Assembly (NCBI RefSeq): GCF_002153605.1
Contig: NZ_JOPG01000008.1
Coordinates: 1-64,000 of the forward strand
Direction of reading: 5' to 3'
Source: Acetobacter malorum
Lineage (GTDB): Bacteria; Pseudomonadota; Alphaproteobacteria; Acetobacterales; Acetobacteraceae
DNA length: 64,000 nucleotides
The notes under the pieces are model-generated. The model was given only the letters and a program-made list of their open reading frames with translations, was not told the origin of the DNA and made no database searches. The position numbers and the translations under genes are program-made. Each line of letters opens with the position of its first letter. Position 1 is the stretch's first letter. Positions 35,543 to 43,898 of this stretch are shown here, piece by piece.

Positions 35543-36616
35543 ATGTCTCTGCTTGCATCTCTCTCCCTTCCGCTCCTTCGTAAGATGGACCCTGAAACCG
35601 CGCATGAACTGGCGCTGGATGCCCTGCAAATGGGTGTGTCCGTGCCGGTCAATCGCCCGAAGGATGACCCCGCACTGGCCACGCGCACCATGGGGATGCG
35701 CTTTTCAAACCCGCTGGGGATTGCCGCCGGGTTTGATAAAAATGCCCGTGTCATTCGCCCGCTGGCCAAACTGGGATTCGGGTTTGTGGAGGCGGGAACG
35801 GTCACGCCGCGTCCGCAGGCAGGCAACCCTAAGCCCCGCCTGTTCCGCCTGACGGAAGACCGTGCCGTCATCAACCGCATGGGCTTTAACAATCAGGGGA
35901 TTGATCGGTTTACAGTCCGTCTGGCCCGCCTGCATCGTCCGTTGCCGTCTGGCCGGGGTGCGGGGGCAGGGGTGCCGATTGGCGCAAACCTCGGCATTAA
36001 TAAGACAGGGGCAGACCCGGAGCGGGATTATCCGGCACTGGTGGCGCGGGTTAAGCCGTATGTGAACTATATTGTGCTGAATGTGTCCTCGCCCAACACG
36101 CCGGGCCTGCGCGGCTTGCAGGATGCGGCTCGCCTGCGTGGGATTCTGGATGCCATTGCAGAGCGGCACCCGGAACGCCCTCCGTTGCTCGTCAAACTGG
36201 CTCCCGATCTGGAAAATGATGCCGTTGGTCCGATTGTGGAAGCCGCTATTGCCGGTGGCGCACAGGGGCTGATTGTCACCAACACCACGCTGGCCCGGCC
36301 TGCCACGCTGCTCAGCCCGAATAAAACGGAAAGTGGTGGTCTTTCTGGCCGTCCGCTGCGCACGCGGGCTACGGAAATGCTGCGGCTGGTCGCGGAGGCT
36401 TCTGCTGGCCGCATGGCGCTGATTTCCTGCGGCGGGATCGAATCCGGGGCGGATGTGCTGGACCGTATTCGTCTGGGTGCGGACCTCGTGCAGTTCTATG
36501 CAGCCTTTTCTTATGAAGGCCCGGCCATTATCGCCCGCCTGAAGCAGGAAATGCTGGACCGCATGCGGGCAGATGGCGTGGAAACGCTGGCGGATATCCG
36601 GGGAGCGGATCTGTAA
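35543..36616 (+). CDS. pyrD: Quinone-dependent dihydroorotate dehydrogenase (class 2)
   Basis: 357 residues. Oxidises dihydroorotate to orotate with FMN and passes electrons to the quinone pool; peripheral inner-membrane enzyme of pyrimidine synthesis. N-terminal helical quinone-binding domain (about 1-40, MDPETAHELALDALQ), then FSNPLGIAAGFDKNARVI, VEAGTVTPRPQAGNP, INRMGFNNQG and NYIVLNVSSPNTPGLR (with the catalytic Ser), and the FMN-phosphate GGIESGADVLDRI. The ATG at 35543 fits the family start. It is followed one base later by the HAD gene, so they are co-transcribed. Confidence 0.96.
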   Translation: MSLLASLSLPLLRKMDPETAHELALDALQMGVSVPVNRPKDDPALATRTMGMRFSNPLGIAAGFDKNARVIRPLAKLGFGFVEAGTVTPRPQAGNPKPRLFRLTEDRAVINRMGFNNQGIDRFTVRLARLHRPLPSGRGAGAGVPIGANLGINKTGADPERDYPALVARVKPYVNYIVLNVSSPNTPGLRGLQDAARLRGILDAIAERHPERPPLLVKLAPDLENDAVGPIVEAAIAGGAQGLIVTNTTLARPATLLSPNKTESGGLSGRPLRTRATEMLRLVAEASAGRMALISCGGIESGADVLDRIRLGADLVQFYAAFSYEGPAIIARLKQEMLDRMRADGVETLADIRGADL

Positions 36617-36617
36617 G

Positions 36618-37490
36618 ATGACGAAAACACAGCCTGAGATGCAGACGCTCACGGGGCTGGCTGCCATAGCAGACCAGTATGATGGGTATATTATTGACCT
36701 GTGGGGCACAGTGCATGACGGCGTGCAGCCGTATCCGGGTGCTGTCGCCTGTCTGGAAGCTTTGCGGGCGGCGGGCAAACGCGTGGTCATGCTCTCCAAT
36801 GCTCCGCGCCCGGCAGAGGTGGTCTGCCGCCAGCTTGAAGGCTTTGGCATCAGCCGGGACCTGCATGATGGGGTGATGACCAGCGGGGAAGAAGTGCGTC
36901 GTCTGCTGCGTGAGCGGGATGATCCGTGGTTCGCCCGGCTGGGGCGGCGTGTGCTGCACGTGGGGGGCACGCATGATCTGGGCCTGTATGACGGGCTGGA
37001 TCTGGACCGGGTGACAGACCCGGCAGAAGCGCAGTTCATCCTCAATACCGGGCCAGATGCGGAACGCGGGGCGGACTCGGTAGACCCGTATCTGCCGGAA
37101 CTACGGGCGGGGCTGGAACGTGGCTTGCCCATGCTGTGCGCCAACCCGGATATGGTTGTGGTCAAAGGTGGCCGCCGGATGATCTGCGCGGGTGTTCTGG
37201 CATCGTTTTATGAGCAGGAAGGCGGCAATGTGCGGTGGGTCGGCAAACCCTACAAGGACATTTATGCCCCTGTGTTTTCCATGCTGAATGTGCCGCAGGA
37301 TCGTATTCTGGCAATTGGCGATGCCCTGGCGACCGATATGCGCGGGGCCGCCGTTGCCGGGATTGCCGGCGCGTGGATTCTGGGCGGTATTCATCAGGAG
37401 ATGATTGGCGACAATGCAGAGCTTGCCGCCAAAGAAGCCGAAGCTGCAGGCCTGAAGCCTGTCGCAACCTTGCCCCGGCTGGTCTGGTAA
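36618..37490 (+). CDS. TIGR01459-type HAD hydrolase (NagD-like)
   Basis: 290 residues of the HAD-IIA group: motif I is YIIDLWGTVHDGVQPYPGA, in which Trp stands at the usual D-x-D-G place (DLWGT), characteristic of this alphaproteobacterial set; then VVMLSNAPRP (motif II), VGKPYKDIYAPVF (lysine) and ILAIGDALATDMRGA (motif IV). Substrate unknown. The ATG is one base after the pyrD stop, making an operon. The missing second Asp of motif I is shared by the family rather than a defect here. Confidence 0.88.
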   Translation: MTKTQPEMQTLTGLAAIADQYDGYIIDLWGTVHDGVQPYPGAVACLEALRAAGKRVVMLSNAPRPAEVVCRQLEGFGISRDLHDGVMTSGEEVRRLLRERDDPWFARLGRRVLHVGGTHDLGLYDGLDLDRVTDPAEAQFILNTGPDAERGADSVDPYLPELRAGLERGLPMLCANPDMVVVKGGRRMICAGVLASFYEQEGGNVRWVGKPYKDIYAPVFSMLNVPQDRILAIGDALATDMRGAAVAGIAGAWILGGIHQEMIGDNAELAAKEAEAAGLKPVATLPRLVW

Positions 37491-37493
37491 GTC

Positions 37494-38309
37494 TTAAAAG
37501 TCTGGCAGGGTCTGGGCCAGATGGCCGCCCTGCCGAATGGGAGCGATGCGGCGAGCCAGACCCGTGGCATCATCCGTTTCCACCATAATGCCACACATAG
37601 TGGCCTCGCCTTCCGCAGGTTGCAGGCGTTCGCCGGGCATCTTGCGGATAAAGCGCGCCATGGCCGGTTCCTTGGTCATGCCGATGACACTGTCATAATC
37701 CCCGCACATACCCGCATCCGTCTGGAAGGCGGTTCCGGCAGGCAGAATCCGATGGTCTGCCGTGGGGGTATGGGTGTGCGTGCCCACCACAAGAGAGACG
37801 CGGCCATCCAGCACATTGCCAAAGGCCCATTTCTCACTGGTGGCTTCCGCATGGATATCCACCACAATGGCCTGCGTGGTGACTCCCAGACGGTGGCGGC
37901 TTAGCAATTCGTTCATGCAGCGGAAGGGATCATCCAGCGGGTCCATGAACAGGCGGCCCATGGCATTGACCACCAGCGCCTTGCGGCCATCTGCCAGTTC
38001 AACCTGCACGCTGCCGTTCCCCGGTGTGCCGGGCGGGAAATTGATAGGGCGGATAATGCGCGGGGCAGTGCCGATATGGCCAATCATGTCCCGCCGGTCC
38101 CAGCTATGGTTCCCCAGCGTGATGACATCCACGCCGCCTTCAAACAGGTCCGTGGCAATGGCGGGGGAGAGGCCAAATCCGTGGCTGGCATTTTCCGCGT
38201 TGACCACCACCAGATCCAGCGCGAGCGTTTTCCGTAATGTTGGCAGGCGGGACAAAACGGCCTCACGGCCACACCGGCCAACAATATCACCCAGAAAAAG
38301 AATTCTCAC
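37494..38309 (-). CDS. TIGR00282 metallophosphoesterase (YmdB-like)
   Basis: 271 residues. Dinuclear-metal phosphoesterase motifs: MRILFLGDIVGRCGR (Asp), VVNAENASHGFGL, VITLGNHSWDRRD (Asn-His), VDIHAEATSEK and VGTHTHTPTADHR (His-x-His). The related Bacillus YmdB is a cyclic-nucleotide phosphodiesterase, but activity here is unproven. It lies 24 bases after the cyclo-ligase gene, last in a minus-strand run with zapA; it converges with the HAD gene with 3 bases between stops. Confidence 0.92.
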   Translation of the reverse strand: MRILFLGDIVGRCGREAVLSRLPTLRKTLALDLVVVNAENASHGFGLSPAIATDLFEGGVDVITLGNHSWDRRDMIGHIGTAPRIIRPINFPPGTPGNGSVQVELADGRKALVVNAMGRLFMDPLDDPFRCMNELLSRHRLGVTTQAIVVDIHAEATSEKWAFGNVLDGRVSLVVGTHTHTPTADHRILPAGTAFQTDAGMCGDYDSVIGMTKEPAMARFIRKMPGERLQPAEGEATMCGIMVETDDATGLARRIAPIRQGGHLAQTLPDF

Positions 38310-38333
38310 GCCGTCGTCTTTCCTCGTTTGCAG

Positions 38334-38921
38334 TCAGTCAAAATGCAGGGTCTCCCGCTCTGTTACCAGACAGGAGAGGGGCTGGTCATACGGGCCTGTG
38401 GGAAGCTGCTCCACTTCCTGCGCTGCCAGTGCATAGCCCACGCTGCGCACGCCCGGCAGAGAGGCCAGCGTGCGGTCATAATAGCCGCCACCATATCCCA
38501 GACGGTTACCTGTGCGGTCAAACCCCAGCAGGGGGACCAGCACAAGGTCAGGTGTGAGTGTGGGGCCGTCTGGCACCTGTGTGCCAAAGCGCCCGCGCAG
38601 CATGGAAGTGTGAGGAGTCCACAGCCGGAAGCTCAGCGGTTGCCCGCGTGGGGGCGTGTCCGGCAGCAGAACATGGCGTCCGGCGGAACTGAGCTGATGG
38701 CAGAGGGCGCGAAGGTCAATCTCGTGGGGAAGGGGCCAGACACAGGCAATGTGCTGACACTCTGTTGCCAGCAGCGTTTCTGCAAGACGGGCGCAGAGCA
38801 AAGCGTCCAGCCCAGCCGGCCGGGCTTTGAGAACAGAGAGGCAGCGTGTGCGCTGTGCCTGCTTGGCCTCGGCTATGGCCGGAGGGTCTGAAATCAAAGA
38901 AGATGAGTGCGAAGCCGCCAT
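38334..38921 (-). CDS. 5-formyltetrahydrofolate cyclo-ligase
   Basis: 195 residues if started at ATG 38921. ATP-dependent conversion of 5-formyl- to 5,10-methenyl-THF in the cytoplasm. Family features: VWPLPHEIDLRAL, PDLVLVPLLGFDRTGNRLGY and GGGYYDRTL (the nucleotide-binding signature). An in-frame ATG at 38990 also exists, but the extra 23 residues look non-protein and lie where a structured RNA is possible. The family protein usually starts within a few residues of AIAEAKQAQR. Downstream of zapA, upstream of the metallophosphoesterase gene. Confidence 0.92.
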   Translation of the reverse strand: MAASHSSSLISDPPAIAEAKQAQRTRCLSVLKARPAGLDALLCARLAETLLATECQHIACVWPLPHEIDLRALCHQLSSAGRHVLLPDTPPRGQPLSFRLWTPHTSMLRGRFGTQVPDGPTLTPDLVLVPLLGFDRTGNRLGYGGGYYDRTLASLPGVRSVGYALAAQEVEQLPTGPYDQPLSCLVTERETLHFD

Positions 38922-39005
38922 GGCCGTTGGTCTTTCAACCTCCAGGACCTGCTTGTACAGGTGGGCGCCGGATAATGTGACCAGGGCCACAACAGAGCCA
39001 GCTCC
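38905..39005 (-). ncRNA. Possible 6S RNA (ssrS) region, ends undetermined
   Basis: In many proteobacteria 6S RNA is encoded between zapA and the formyl-THF cyclo-ligase gene, which is exactly this interval. The minus strand here can form short hairpins (ACCTG/CAGGT at 38947-38962) and a GGCGGCTTCGCACTC-like 3' part, vaguely like the 3' half of 6S. The space is short (about 85-100 bases), so an RNA would overlap the end of zapA or the start of the next gene. Position-based guess only. Confidence 0.22.
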
Positions 39006-39410
39006 CTAGGAAGTGCTTATCGGCCCAGGGAATGACTCGCCTGACGCACCGGGCAGCTCCGCCTCTTCTATGTAGGCGTCCTCAAGGCTGGCTGCAATAG
39101 CTTCCGCATGTTCTGCCATATCAGTCAGGCGGCTGTTCATCAGCATCTGCTCTGTACGCAGGCGCTCGGCCTCCTCCACAGCCTGTGTTGTGCTCTCTGG
39201 CACATGCTGGCTGGAGAGGTCTTGAATTTCATCCGCCATGAACAGGGCGGCCAGCACCAGCACCCGGCTTTCCCCGGTAAAGCCGAGGTCCCGCACGCGC
39301 TGCACGCGGCGCTCAACCTGCTGGGCCATGGCCTGAACGTGCCGTTCCTCGCCGTTTTCACACCCGACGGAATAGCTGTGGCCATTAATGCGAATTGAAA
39401 CAAGCGCCAT
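39006..39410 (-). CDS. zapA: Cell division protein ZapA
   Basis: 134 residues. The N-terminal domain reads VSIRINGHSYSVGCENGEE followed by a helix, then a long coiled-coil-prone C-terminus (TTQAVEEAERLRTEQMLMNS). ZapA tetramers cross-link FtsZ filaments at the division site. The C-terminal 25 residues are an acidic tail. The start is 2 bases after the DUF4164-like stop. Confidence 0.93.
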   Translation of the reverse strand: MALVSIRINGHSYSVGCENGEERHVQAMAQQVERRVQRVRDLGFTGESRVLVLAALFMADEIQDLSSQHVPESTTQAVEEAERLRTEQMLMNSRLTDMAEHAEAIAASLEDAYIEEAELPGASGESFPGPISTS

Positions 39411-39412
39411 GG

Positions 39413-39679
39413 TTATTTATCTTCCGGTCGGTCCGCGTGGGCCAGAGCGTCGCGCACGCGGCTGATCAGCACATCAACATTGGCGACGAGTTCCTGCGTA
39501 TCCACACTCTTGCGCTGTTCGGCCTGACGGCTTTTATCAAGAGCGAAGGAGATACGCTGCAAGGCGCGGTTCAGCCGGTCAATCGGATCAATTTCTGCAG
39601 GTGAGGGTGTTTCTGCCGGCACAGGGGCGGCAGGGTCGTGTAATTCTGTCAAAGATGGTCCGGGACCCTGATCTTGCAT
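39413..39679 (-). CDS. DUF4164-like small coiled-coil protein
   Basis: 88 residues: a proline-rich N-terminus and a C-terminal helix of heptads (DRLNRALQRISFALDKSRQA, then SVDTQELVANVDVLISRVRD). A small coiled-coil gene of the DUF4164 kind directly before zapA is usual in alphaproteobacteria and is thought to belong with cell division. The family call rests on length, composition and position (2-base gap to zapA) rather than a strong motif. Confidence 0.7.
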   Translation of the reverse strand: MQDQGPGPSLTELHDPAAPVPAETPSPAEIDPIDRLNRALQRISFALDKSRQAEQRKSVDTQELVANVDVLISRVRDALAHADRPEDK

Positions 39680-39733
39680 TCTTGTCTACCCTTCTCTCAA
39701 AAGGAATCACCCGCAAACGCGGCGGCGTCAAGC

Positions 39734-40210
39734 ATGGTCATGGAAAACAATCCACTTTTATCCCCTTCTTTTCTGCCTTTGGGCTTCTTTACACTTCATG
39801 ATTACGCCACCGGTATGGCAATCTGTCACGCCGCGCGGAATGCAGGCGTGCTGACGCAGCAAACTGCCATGGCCCCCTTCGGGTTCCTTTCCGCCCCCGG
39901 TGCAGCGGGGTTTATGGGGGTGCCGTGGTGGCAGGCGCTTATCCGCCAGCTGGAGCAGGAGAGCGGTTTCCAGTATTTTCATGCTCTGGATTGCGGCGGC
40001 AGTGTGGGACATGCGGTGATGGCGCGAACGCTCGGTCAGAAAAATGTCATTTTACAGACCGATTCTGAACGCATGACCGCCGTTCGCGTTCTGTATCAGA
40101 CATCTGGCGGGCACCTTTTTTCAGTCCGTCCGCCATCATTTGACCTTACGGGTCCGCTATCTGCAAAAACGCATCTTGCCGCGTATTTCATGCGCAGTTA
40201 TTGCCAGTGA
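39734..40210 (+). CDS. Hypothetical protein, about 158 residues
   Basis: No named family recognised. The protein reads as a compact, globular sequence (LHDYATGMAICHAARNAGVL, a MGVPWWQALIRQLEQESGF stretch, then FHALDCGGSVGHAVMARTLG and QTDSERMTAVRVL) without signal peptide or membrane helix. The acidic/His pattern is not diagnostic. Start is uncertain (ATG 39734 or 39740; no ribosome site is strong). It is divergent from the DUF4164-like gene and followed 52 bases later by the aldolase gene, possibly as one transcript. Confidence 0.6.
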   Translation: MVMENNPLLSPSFLPLGFFTLHDYATGMAICHAARNAGVLTQQTAMAPFGFLSAPGAAGFMGVPWWQALIRQLEQESGFQYFHALDCGGSVGHAVMARTLGQKNVILQTDSERMTAVRVLYQTSGGHLFSVRPPSFDLTGPLSAKTHLAAYFMRSYCQ

Positions 40211-40262
40211 ATGGTTCCGGGAAATACAGGCCCGGATGAAAGCCAAGAGGAAGGATTTCCCA

Positions 40263-41177
40263 ATGACGCTTACCCCCCAGGTTAAGGCTATTCTTGATCA
40301 GTACGAGAGCGATAATCCCGGTACAAAAACAAATCTCGCCCGTTTCCTGAATGCAGGTAAACTTGGTGGCACGGGTAAGCTGGTCATCCTGCCGGTTGAT
40401 CAGGGCTTTGAGCATGGTCCGGCGCGTTCCTTTGCGGCTAACCCGGCAGCATATGACCCGCACTATCATTTTGAACTGGCGATTGAAGCCGGACTGAGCG
40501 GCTACGCAGCCCCTCTGGGCATGCTGGAATGTGGCGCGGCAAAATATGCGGCTGAAATCCCTCTGATTCTCAAGTGCAACAGCTCCAACAGCCTTGCTAC
40601 GGAAAAAGATCAGGCTGTGACCGGCACCGTGGCTGACGCGCTGCGTCTGGGCTGCGCAGGCATTGGCTTTACCATCTATCCGGGGTCTGAATACTGCTTC
40701 GACCAGATGGAAGAATTCCGTGAACTGGCAGCAGAAGCCAAGGCAGCTGGTCTGGCTGTTATCCTGTGGAGCTACCCGCGTGGCCCGCTGCTGGATAAAC
40801 CGGCTGAAACCGCTGTGGACGTGTGTGCCTATGCAGCCCATATGGCGGCTCTGTGTGGCGCGCACATCATCAAGGTGAAGCCGCCGACGGAACTGGTTGC
40901 TCTGCCCGCCAACAAACCGGCTTATGAGCAGAACCACATTGACGTCTCCACGCTGCCGGCCCGTATCCGCCACGTAGTACAGTCTACCTTTGCCGGCCGG
41001 CGCATCGTGATCTTCTCCGGTGGTGAAAAAGCCGGGACGGACAACCTGCTGACGACAATCAAGGGCATTCACGATGGCGGCGGCTTCGGCTCCATCATCG
41101 GTCGTAACGTCTTCCAGCGTCCGAAGGCGGAAGCTCTGGATCTGCTCAACCAGATCATCACCATCTTCAAAAGCTGA
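40263..41177 (+). CDS. Class I fructose-bisphosphate aldolase (DhnA type)
   Basis: 304 residues. Schiff-base aldolase of the archaeal/DhnA kind: LVILPVDQGFEHGPARSF near the start, AAPLGMLECGAAKYAAEIPL, IPLILKCNSSNSL, YPGSEYCFDQMEE and the active-site lysine region GAHIIKVKPPTE; IFSGGEKAG and GGGFGSIIGRNVFQRP form the phosphate site. AGGAAGGA is 7 bases before the ATG. It serves glycolysis/gluconeogenesis or the Calvin-like pentose side in acetic acid bacteria, which lack a classical complete glycolysis in some genera. Followed by the ThiE-like gene after 34 bases. Confidence 0.93.
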   Translation: MTLTPQVKAILDQYESDNPGTKTNLARFLNAGKLGGTGKLVILPVDQGFEHGPARSFAANPAAYDPHYHFELAIEAGLSGYAAPLGMLECGAAKYAAEIPLILKCNSSNSLATEKDQAVTGTVADALRLGCAGIGFTIYPGSEYCFDQMEEFRELAAEAKAAGLAVILWSYPRGPLLDKPAETAVDVCAYAAHMAALCGAHIIKVKPPTELVALPANKPAYEQNHIDVSTLPARIRHVVQSTFAGRRIVIFSGGEKAGTDNLLTTIKGIHDGGGFGSIIGRNVFQRPKAEALDLLNQIITIFKS

Positions 41178-41211
41178 AACAGCAGACGTGACGACAGGAC
41201 AGGGGGCCGGG

Positions 41212-41805
41212 ATGACGGCGTATGATGTCTATCTCGCAACCCCCGTTCTGCGGGATGTCGAGGCTTTTCTGCCAGATCTGGTGCGGGGGATGCAGCAGCA
41301 CACCCCCGCTGCCGTTCTGCTCCGGCTGGCCGATGCGCCAGAGGCGGACCTGATTAAAAAAATTCAGACCATTCAGTCTGTTGTCCATGCGCAGGATATT
41401 GCCCTGATGCTGGAAGACAGACCGGCTCTGGCTGCCAGAAGCGGGTGTGATGGTGTGCATCTGTCCACCGGGTTTGCTGATGCCTCCGTCAGGGATGTGC
41501 GGAAGCAGATTGGGGATGATCTCCAGCTGGGCGTGTCTGTTGGCGGGAGCCGTGATACCGCGATGCGGGCCGGTGAATCCGGGGCTGACTATATCAGTTT
41601 TTCAACCGCTATCCCTGTGGTTGCGGCAGAGGGCGAAGCCCCGGAAAGCCTGACAGACCTTGTGCGCTGGTGGTGCCTGGTAATGGAACTGCCCGCCGTG
41701 GTGGAGGTTGAAGAGCCTGCGCAGGTTGCGGCGTTTGAGCAGGCGGGGGCGGACTTCATCCTGCCTGGCCCGGCGTTTTGGGAAAATCCGTCCCTCTGGC
41801 CATAG
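41212..41805 (+). CDS. ThiE/TenI-like thiamine phosphate synthase family protein
   Basis: 197 residues of a short TIM barrel. ThiE-type segments: IALMLEDRPALAARSGCDGV followed by HLSTGF, LQLGVSVGGSRDTAMRAGES and GADYISFSTAIP. ThiE joins the thiazole and pyrimidine phosphates of thiamine; key residues are only partly conserved here (the usual N-D-R and G-Q-D motifs are changed to LEDRPALA and LSTG), so it may be a diverged paralog. The ATG at 41212 follows GGGGG; an in-frame GTG at 41188 also exists. Tandem with the aldolase gene. Confidence 0.75.
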   Translation: MTAYDVYLATPVLRDVEAFLPDLVRGMQQHTPAAVLLRLADAPEADLIKKIQTIQSVVHAQDIALMLEDRPALAARSGCDGVHLSTGFADASVRDVRKQIGDDLQLGVSVGGSRDTAMRAGESGADYISFSTAIPVVAAEGEAPESLTDLVRWWCLVMELPAVVEVEEPAQVAAFEQAGADFILPGPAFWENPSLWP

Positions 41806-41907
41806 TTCAGCCATGTCCCTCTGCCATGCCTGCACCCTGATCTTCAGCTTGAAGACCGGCCTTTATGGCCGCATACAGGCTGAGGACGTTTCAAAAAGGG
41901 TAGTCCC

Positions 41908-42351
41908 ATGATGAACAAGAAAACTCTTCTGGCGCTGGTTGCTGTCGCCGGGCTGACGGGTGCAGCCTCTTCCGCACAGGCGCAGAGCTTTGGCAGCATT
42001 GGGCAGAACGCTCTTTCCGCTGCTACCAGCAGCGCCAAGAGCAGTGCCACTGGTATGGTGGGCAACATGCTTCCCAGCCTGTCTTCCGCCAGCACCAGCA
42101 ACCTGACGGGTGTTCTGGGCTACTGCGTGCAGAACAATGTGCTCTCCGGTGCAAACGCAAGCTCCGCCAGCTCTCTTCTGAGCAACCTGACGCAGCAGCA
42201 GGGTGTGACGTCTTCCAGTGGCTATAGCGCAGGTCAGCAGGGCCTTCTGCAGACGGGTGATAACCAGATGTTCTCTCTGGCAAACCTCAAAGGCCAGCTG
42301 AAGACCAAACTGTGCAACATGGTGCTGAGCAAGACGCAGTCTCTGCTGTAA
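41908..42351 (+). CDS. DUF2501 domain-containing secreted protein
   Basis: 147 residues. Signal peptide 1-26 (KKTLLALVAVAGLTGAASS, cleavage after AQA). The mature protein is Ser/Ala/Asn/Gln-rich and has the DUF2501 core LTGVLGYCVQNNVLS and a second Cys near the end (KTKLCNMVLS). YjjA of E. coli belongs here; function is unknown. The ATG at 41908 is preceded by AAAGGGTAGTCCC. A perfect hairpin terminator follows. Confidence 0.88.
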   Translation: MMNKKTLLALVAVAGLTGAASSAQAQSFGSIGQNALSAATSSAKSSATGMVGNMLPSLSSASTSNLTGVLGYCVQNNVLSGANASSASSLLSNLTQQQGVTSSSGYSAGQQGLLQTGDNQMFSLANLKGQLKTKLCNMVLSKTQSLL

Positions 42352-42373
42352 TCAGCTGAGTAGCGCATTAAAA

Positions 42374-42409
42374 AAGCCTGCCGGTTGAAAAACCGGCAGG
42401 CTTTTTTTG
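42374..42409. terminator. Bidirectional terminator after the DUF2501 gene
   Basis: Perfect 13-base stem (42374-42386 with 42391-42403), GAAA tetraloop and T run to 42408; A run on the left serves the converging fasciclin gene. Confidence 0.95.
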
Positions 42410-42412
42410 TGC

Positions 42413-43318
42413 TTAGCGCGTGGCGCTGTTTTGCAGGACTGGTGGGGTCGCAAGAGTATTTGCGCCTCCCGTGGCCCGATGGCCGGGGATAGGCTGCGGC
42501 ACAACCGGGGTAACCGCAACCGGGGCCGGGATACCTTTTGGTGTGTCTGCCCGTACCGCCTGCGTTGCACGTTTGGCGATGGTCAGAGGGGGATCATTTG
42601 CCGGGGGCAGCAGCAGGGACTGCGTGAAATACAGCCTGCCGTTGGACTGCGGGATGCCCGTAACCCACAGGCGTGTCGTCATGCCTGCGCCATTGCCTAG
42701 AATAATCTGGCCGGTTGGTTGATCAACCCAGGCGGACAGAATACGGCCATTCAGCGTCGGCAGGCCGACGGAATGGGTGGGAGAGGCCTGAGCCGCAACG
42801 CGCAGCTGATCAACCGACCATTCTCCCTTCACAATGGAATAGGACAGAATATCGCGCAGAAGAGCCGCATTTTCAGGCGCGTTCAGCTTGCTACCGGTCG
42901 GGGTCTGGTAATTTTCCAGCACGGCATTCGGGATGCCGAACACAGTATAAGGCCCGCTCTGCTGGATGGTGCCAAACAGCCCTGTTGTGTTCAGGCCGTG
43001 CACATAATTGGCCATCTCAATAGCGGTGGGCAGCGTGTCGGAAAGCGGACGGTCGCAAAAGGCCGGGCTTTCCGGGTCCGCATACGCAATGGCGCTGTCC
43101 GGAATACCCTTCTGGTTTTCTGCTGCCGTCTTACCCGGTGCATAGGTCCGCTCACCAGAGACGGTGGGGAGCATATAGGAACAGGTGGAGGTCGGCGTAA
43201 CGTAAGGGTCCTGCCGTGCCTGACTCTGGCACCCGGCCAGAGCTGTCAGAGCAAGGAAGGCAGGGGCCAGAAGAGTCGGCTTTAACGGTGTGCGTGCCTG
43301 TGCGCAGCGATGCCACAT
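42413..43318 (-). CDS. Fasciclin-domain lipoprotein
   Basis: 301 residues. Lipoprotein signal with lipobox LTALAGC (Cys near residue 30). The fasciclin fold is seen in the middle: ANYVHGLNTTGLFGTIQQSG, PYTVFGIPNAVLE (the classical FTVFAP-like turn), AALLRDILSYSIVKGEW and the closing RLYFTQSLLLPP. A Pro-rich C-terminal tail follows. Fasciclin proteins mediate adhesion or surface interactions. ATG 43318 has GGGAG about 6-7 bases upstream; the longer frame to 43426 is unsupported. A second lipoprotein gene lies 70 bases upstream on the same strand. Confidence 0.88.
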   Translation of the reverse strand: MWHRCAQARTPLKPTLLAPAFLALTALAGCQSQARQDPYVTPTSTCSYMLPTVSGERTYAPGKTAAENQKGIPDSAIAYADPESPAFCDRPLSDTLPTAIEMANYVHGLNTTGLFGTIQQSGPYTVFGIPNAVLENYQTPTGSKLNAPENAALLRDILSYSIVKGEWSVDQLRVAAQASPTHSVGLPTLNGRILSAWVDQPTGQIILGNGAGMTTRLWVTGIPQSNGRLYFTQSLLLPPANDPPLTIAKRATQAVRADTPKGIPAPVAVTPVVPQPIPGHRATGGANTLATPPVLQNSATR

Positions 43319-43388
43319 GGGCGTCTCCCAAAAAATCATGCCCTGAAAAATCCAAGTAGAGTCGTGTGGCAGATTGCGCCGGGCATGG

Positions 43389-43802
43389 TCAGCATCCGTC
43401 TCCCCGCATTGTCCAGGCGGAGACAACTCCGTTTACCAGCTCAAAATTGGTCTGGCAGGTGTAGGTATAGGCCGTGCCTGTGCCGCCCCAGCCGCCACCG
43501 CCCCATCCGGGGCCGCCCCAGCCACCACCCCAACCACCATAGCCGCCCCAGCCGCCACCCCAGCCGCCGTAACCCCAGCCGCTCATGGGCATCATGGAGT
43601 AGTCAGTCTGTTGGTTGATGTAGGAGAGGAAGGTATGATTGCCGGAAACAAACTCGCGGGTGGGAACACCATAGGTCCGCACCACATCAACAGCCTGTTT
43701 GCCAATCATGGAATCCAGCTGGCGGCGTTCTTTGGCCGTGGGAACCTGGCAGGCAGCCAGAGAGAGCATGCTCACCAGAAGAAGAAGTTTTCTATGGGTC
43801 AT
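43389..43802 (-). CDS. Glycine/tryptophan-repeat lipoprotein
   Basis: 137 residues. Signal with lipobox LSLAAC (Cys about 18), a conserved-looking N-terminal part (LDSMIGKQAVDVVRTYGVPT, FVSGNHTFLSYI) and a C-terminal CQTNFELVNGVVSAWTMRGDGC. These ends fit a lipoprotein type common in alphaproteobacteria. Between them are about 35 residues of GWGG, GGW and GYGG repeats, an insertion that is rare. ATG 43802 chosen because the lipobox then sits correctly; the frame is open to 43829. Confidence 0.75.
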   Translation of the reverse strand: MTHRKLLLLVSMLSLAACQVPTAKERRQLDSMIGKQAVDVVRTYGVPTREFVSGNHTFLSYINQQTDYSMMPMSGWGYGGWGGGWGGYGGWGGGWGGPGWGGGGWGGTGTAYTYTCQTNFELVNGVVSAWTMRGDGC

Positions 43803-43898
43803 GACGAAGATCCAGACAGGGTGAAACATGCCACCCCGGTACCGTGTGCGCAGACTACCGGGGGCGGGTTAACAAACACATACGCTAAATCTTGCAGA

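Noticed and set aside
35705-37165. Minus-strand open frame of 486 codons
   Set aside because: Runs opposite pyrD and the HAD gene, both of which have strong motifs.
40188-41072. Minus-strand open frame of 294 codons
   Set aside because: Antisense of the class I aldolase.
43389-43802. Repetitive Gly/Trp codons considered as a DNA repeat array or CRISPR
   Set aside because: The repeats are irregular, 12-18 bases, in frame and coding; there are no spacers.
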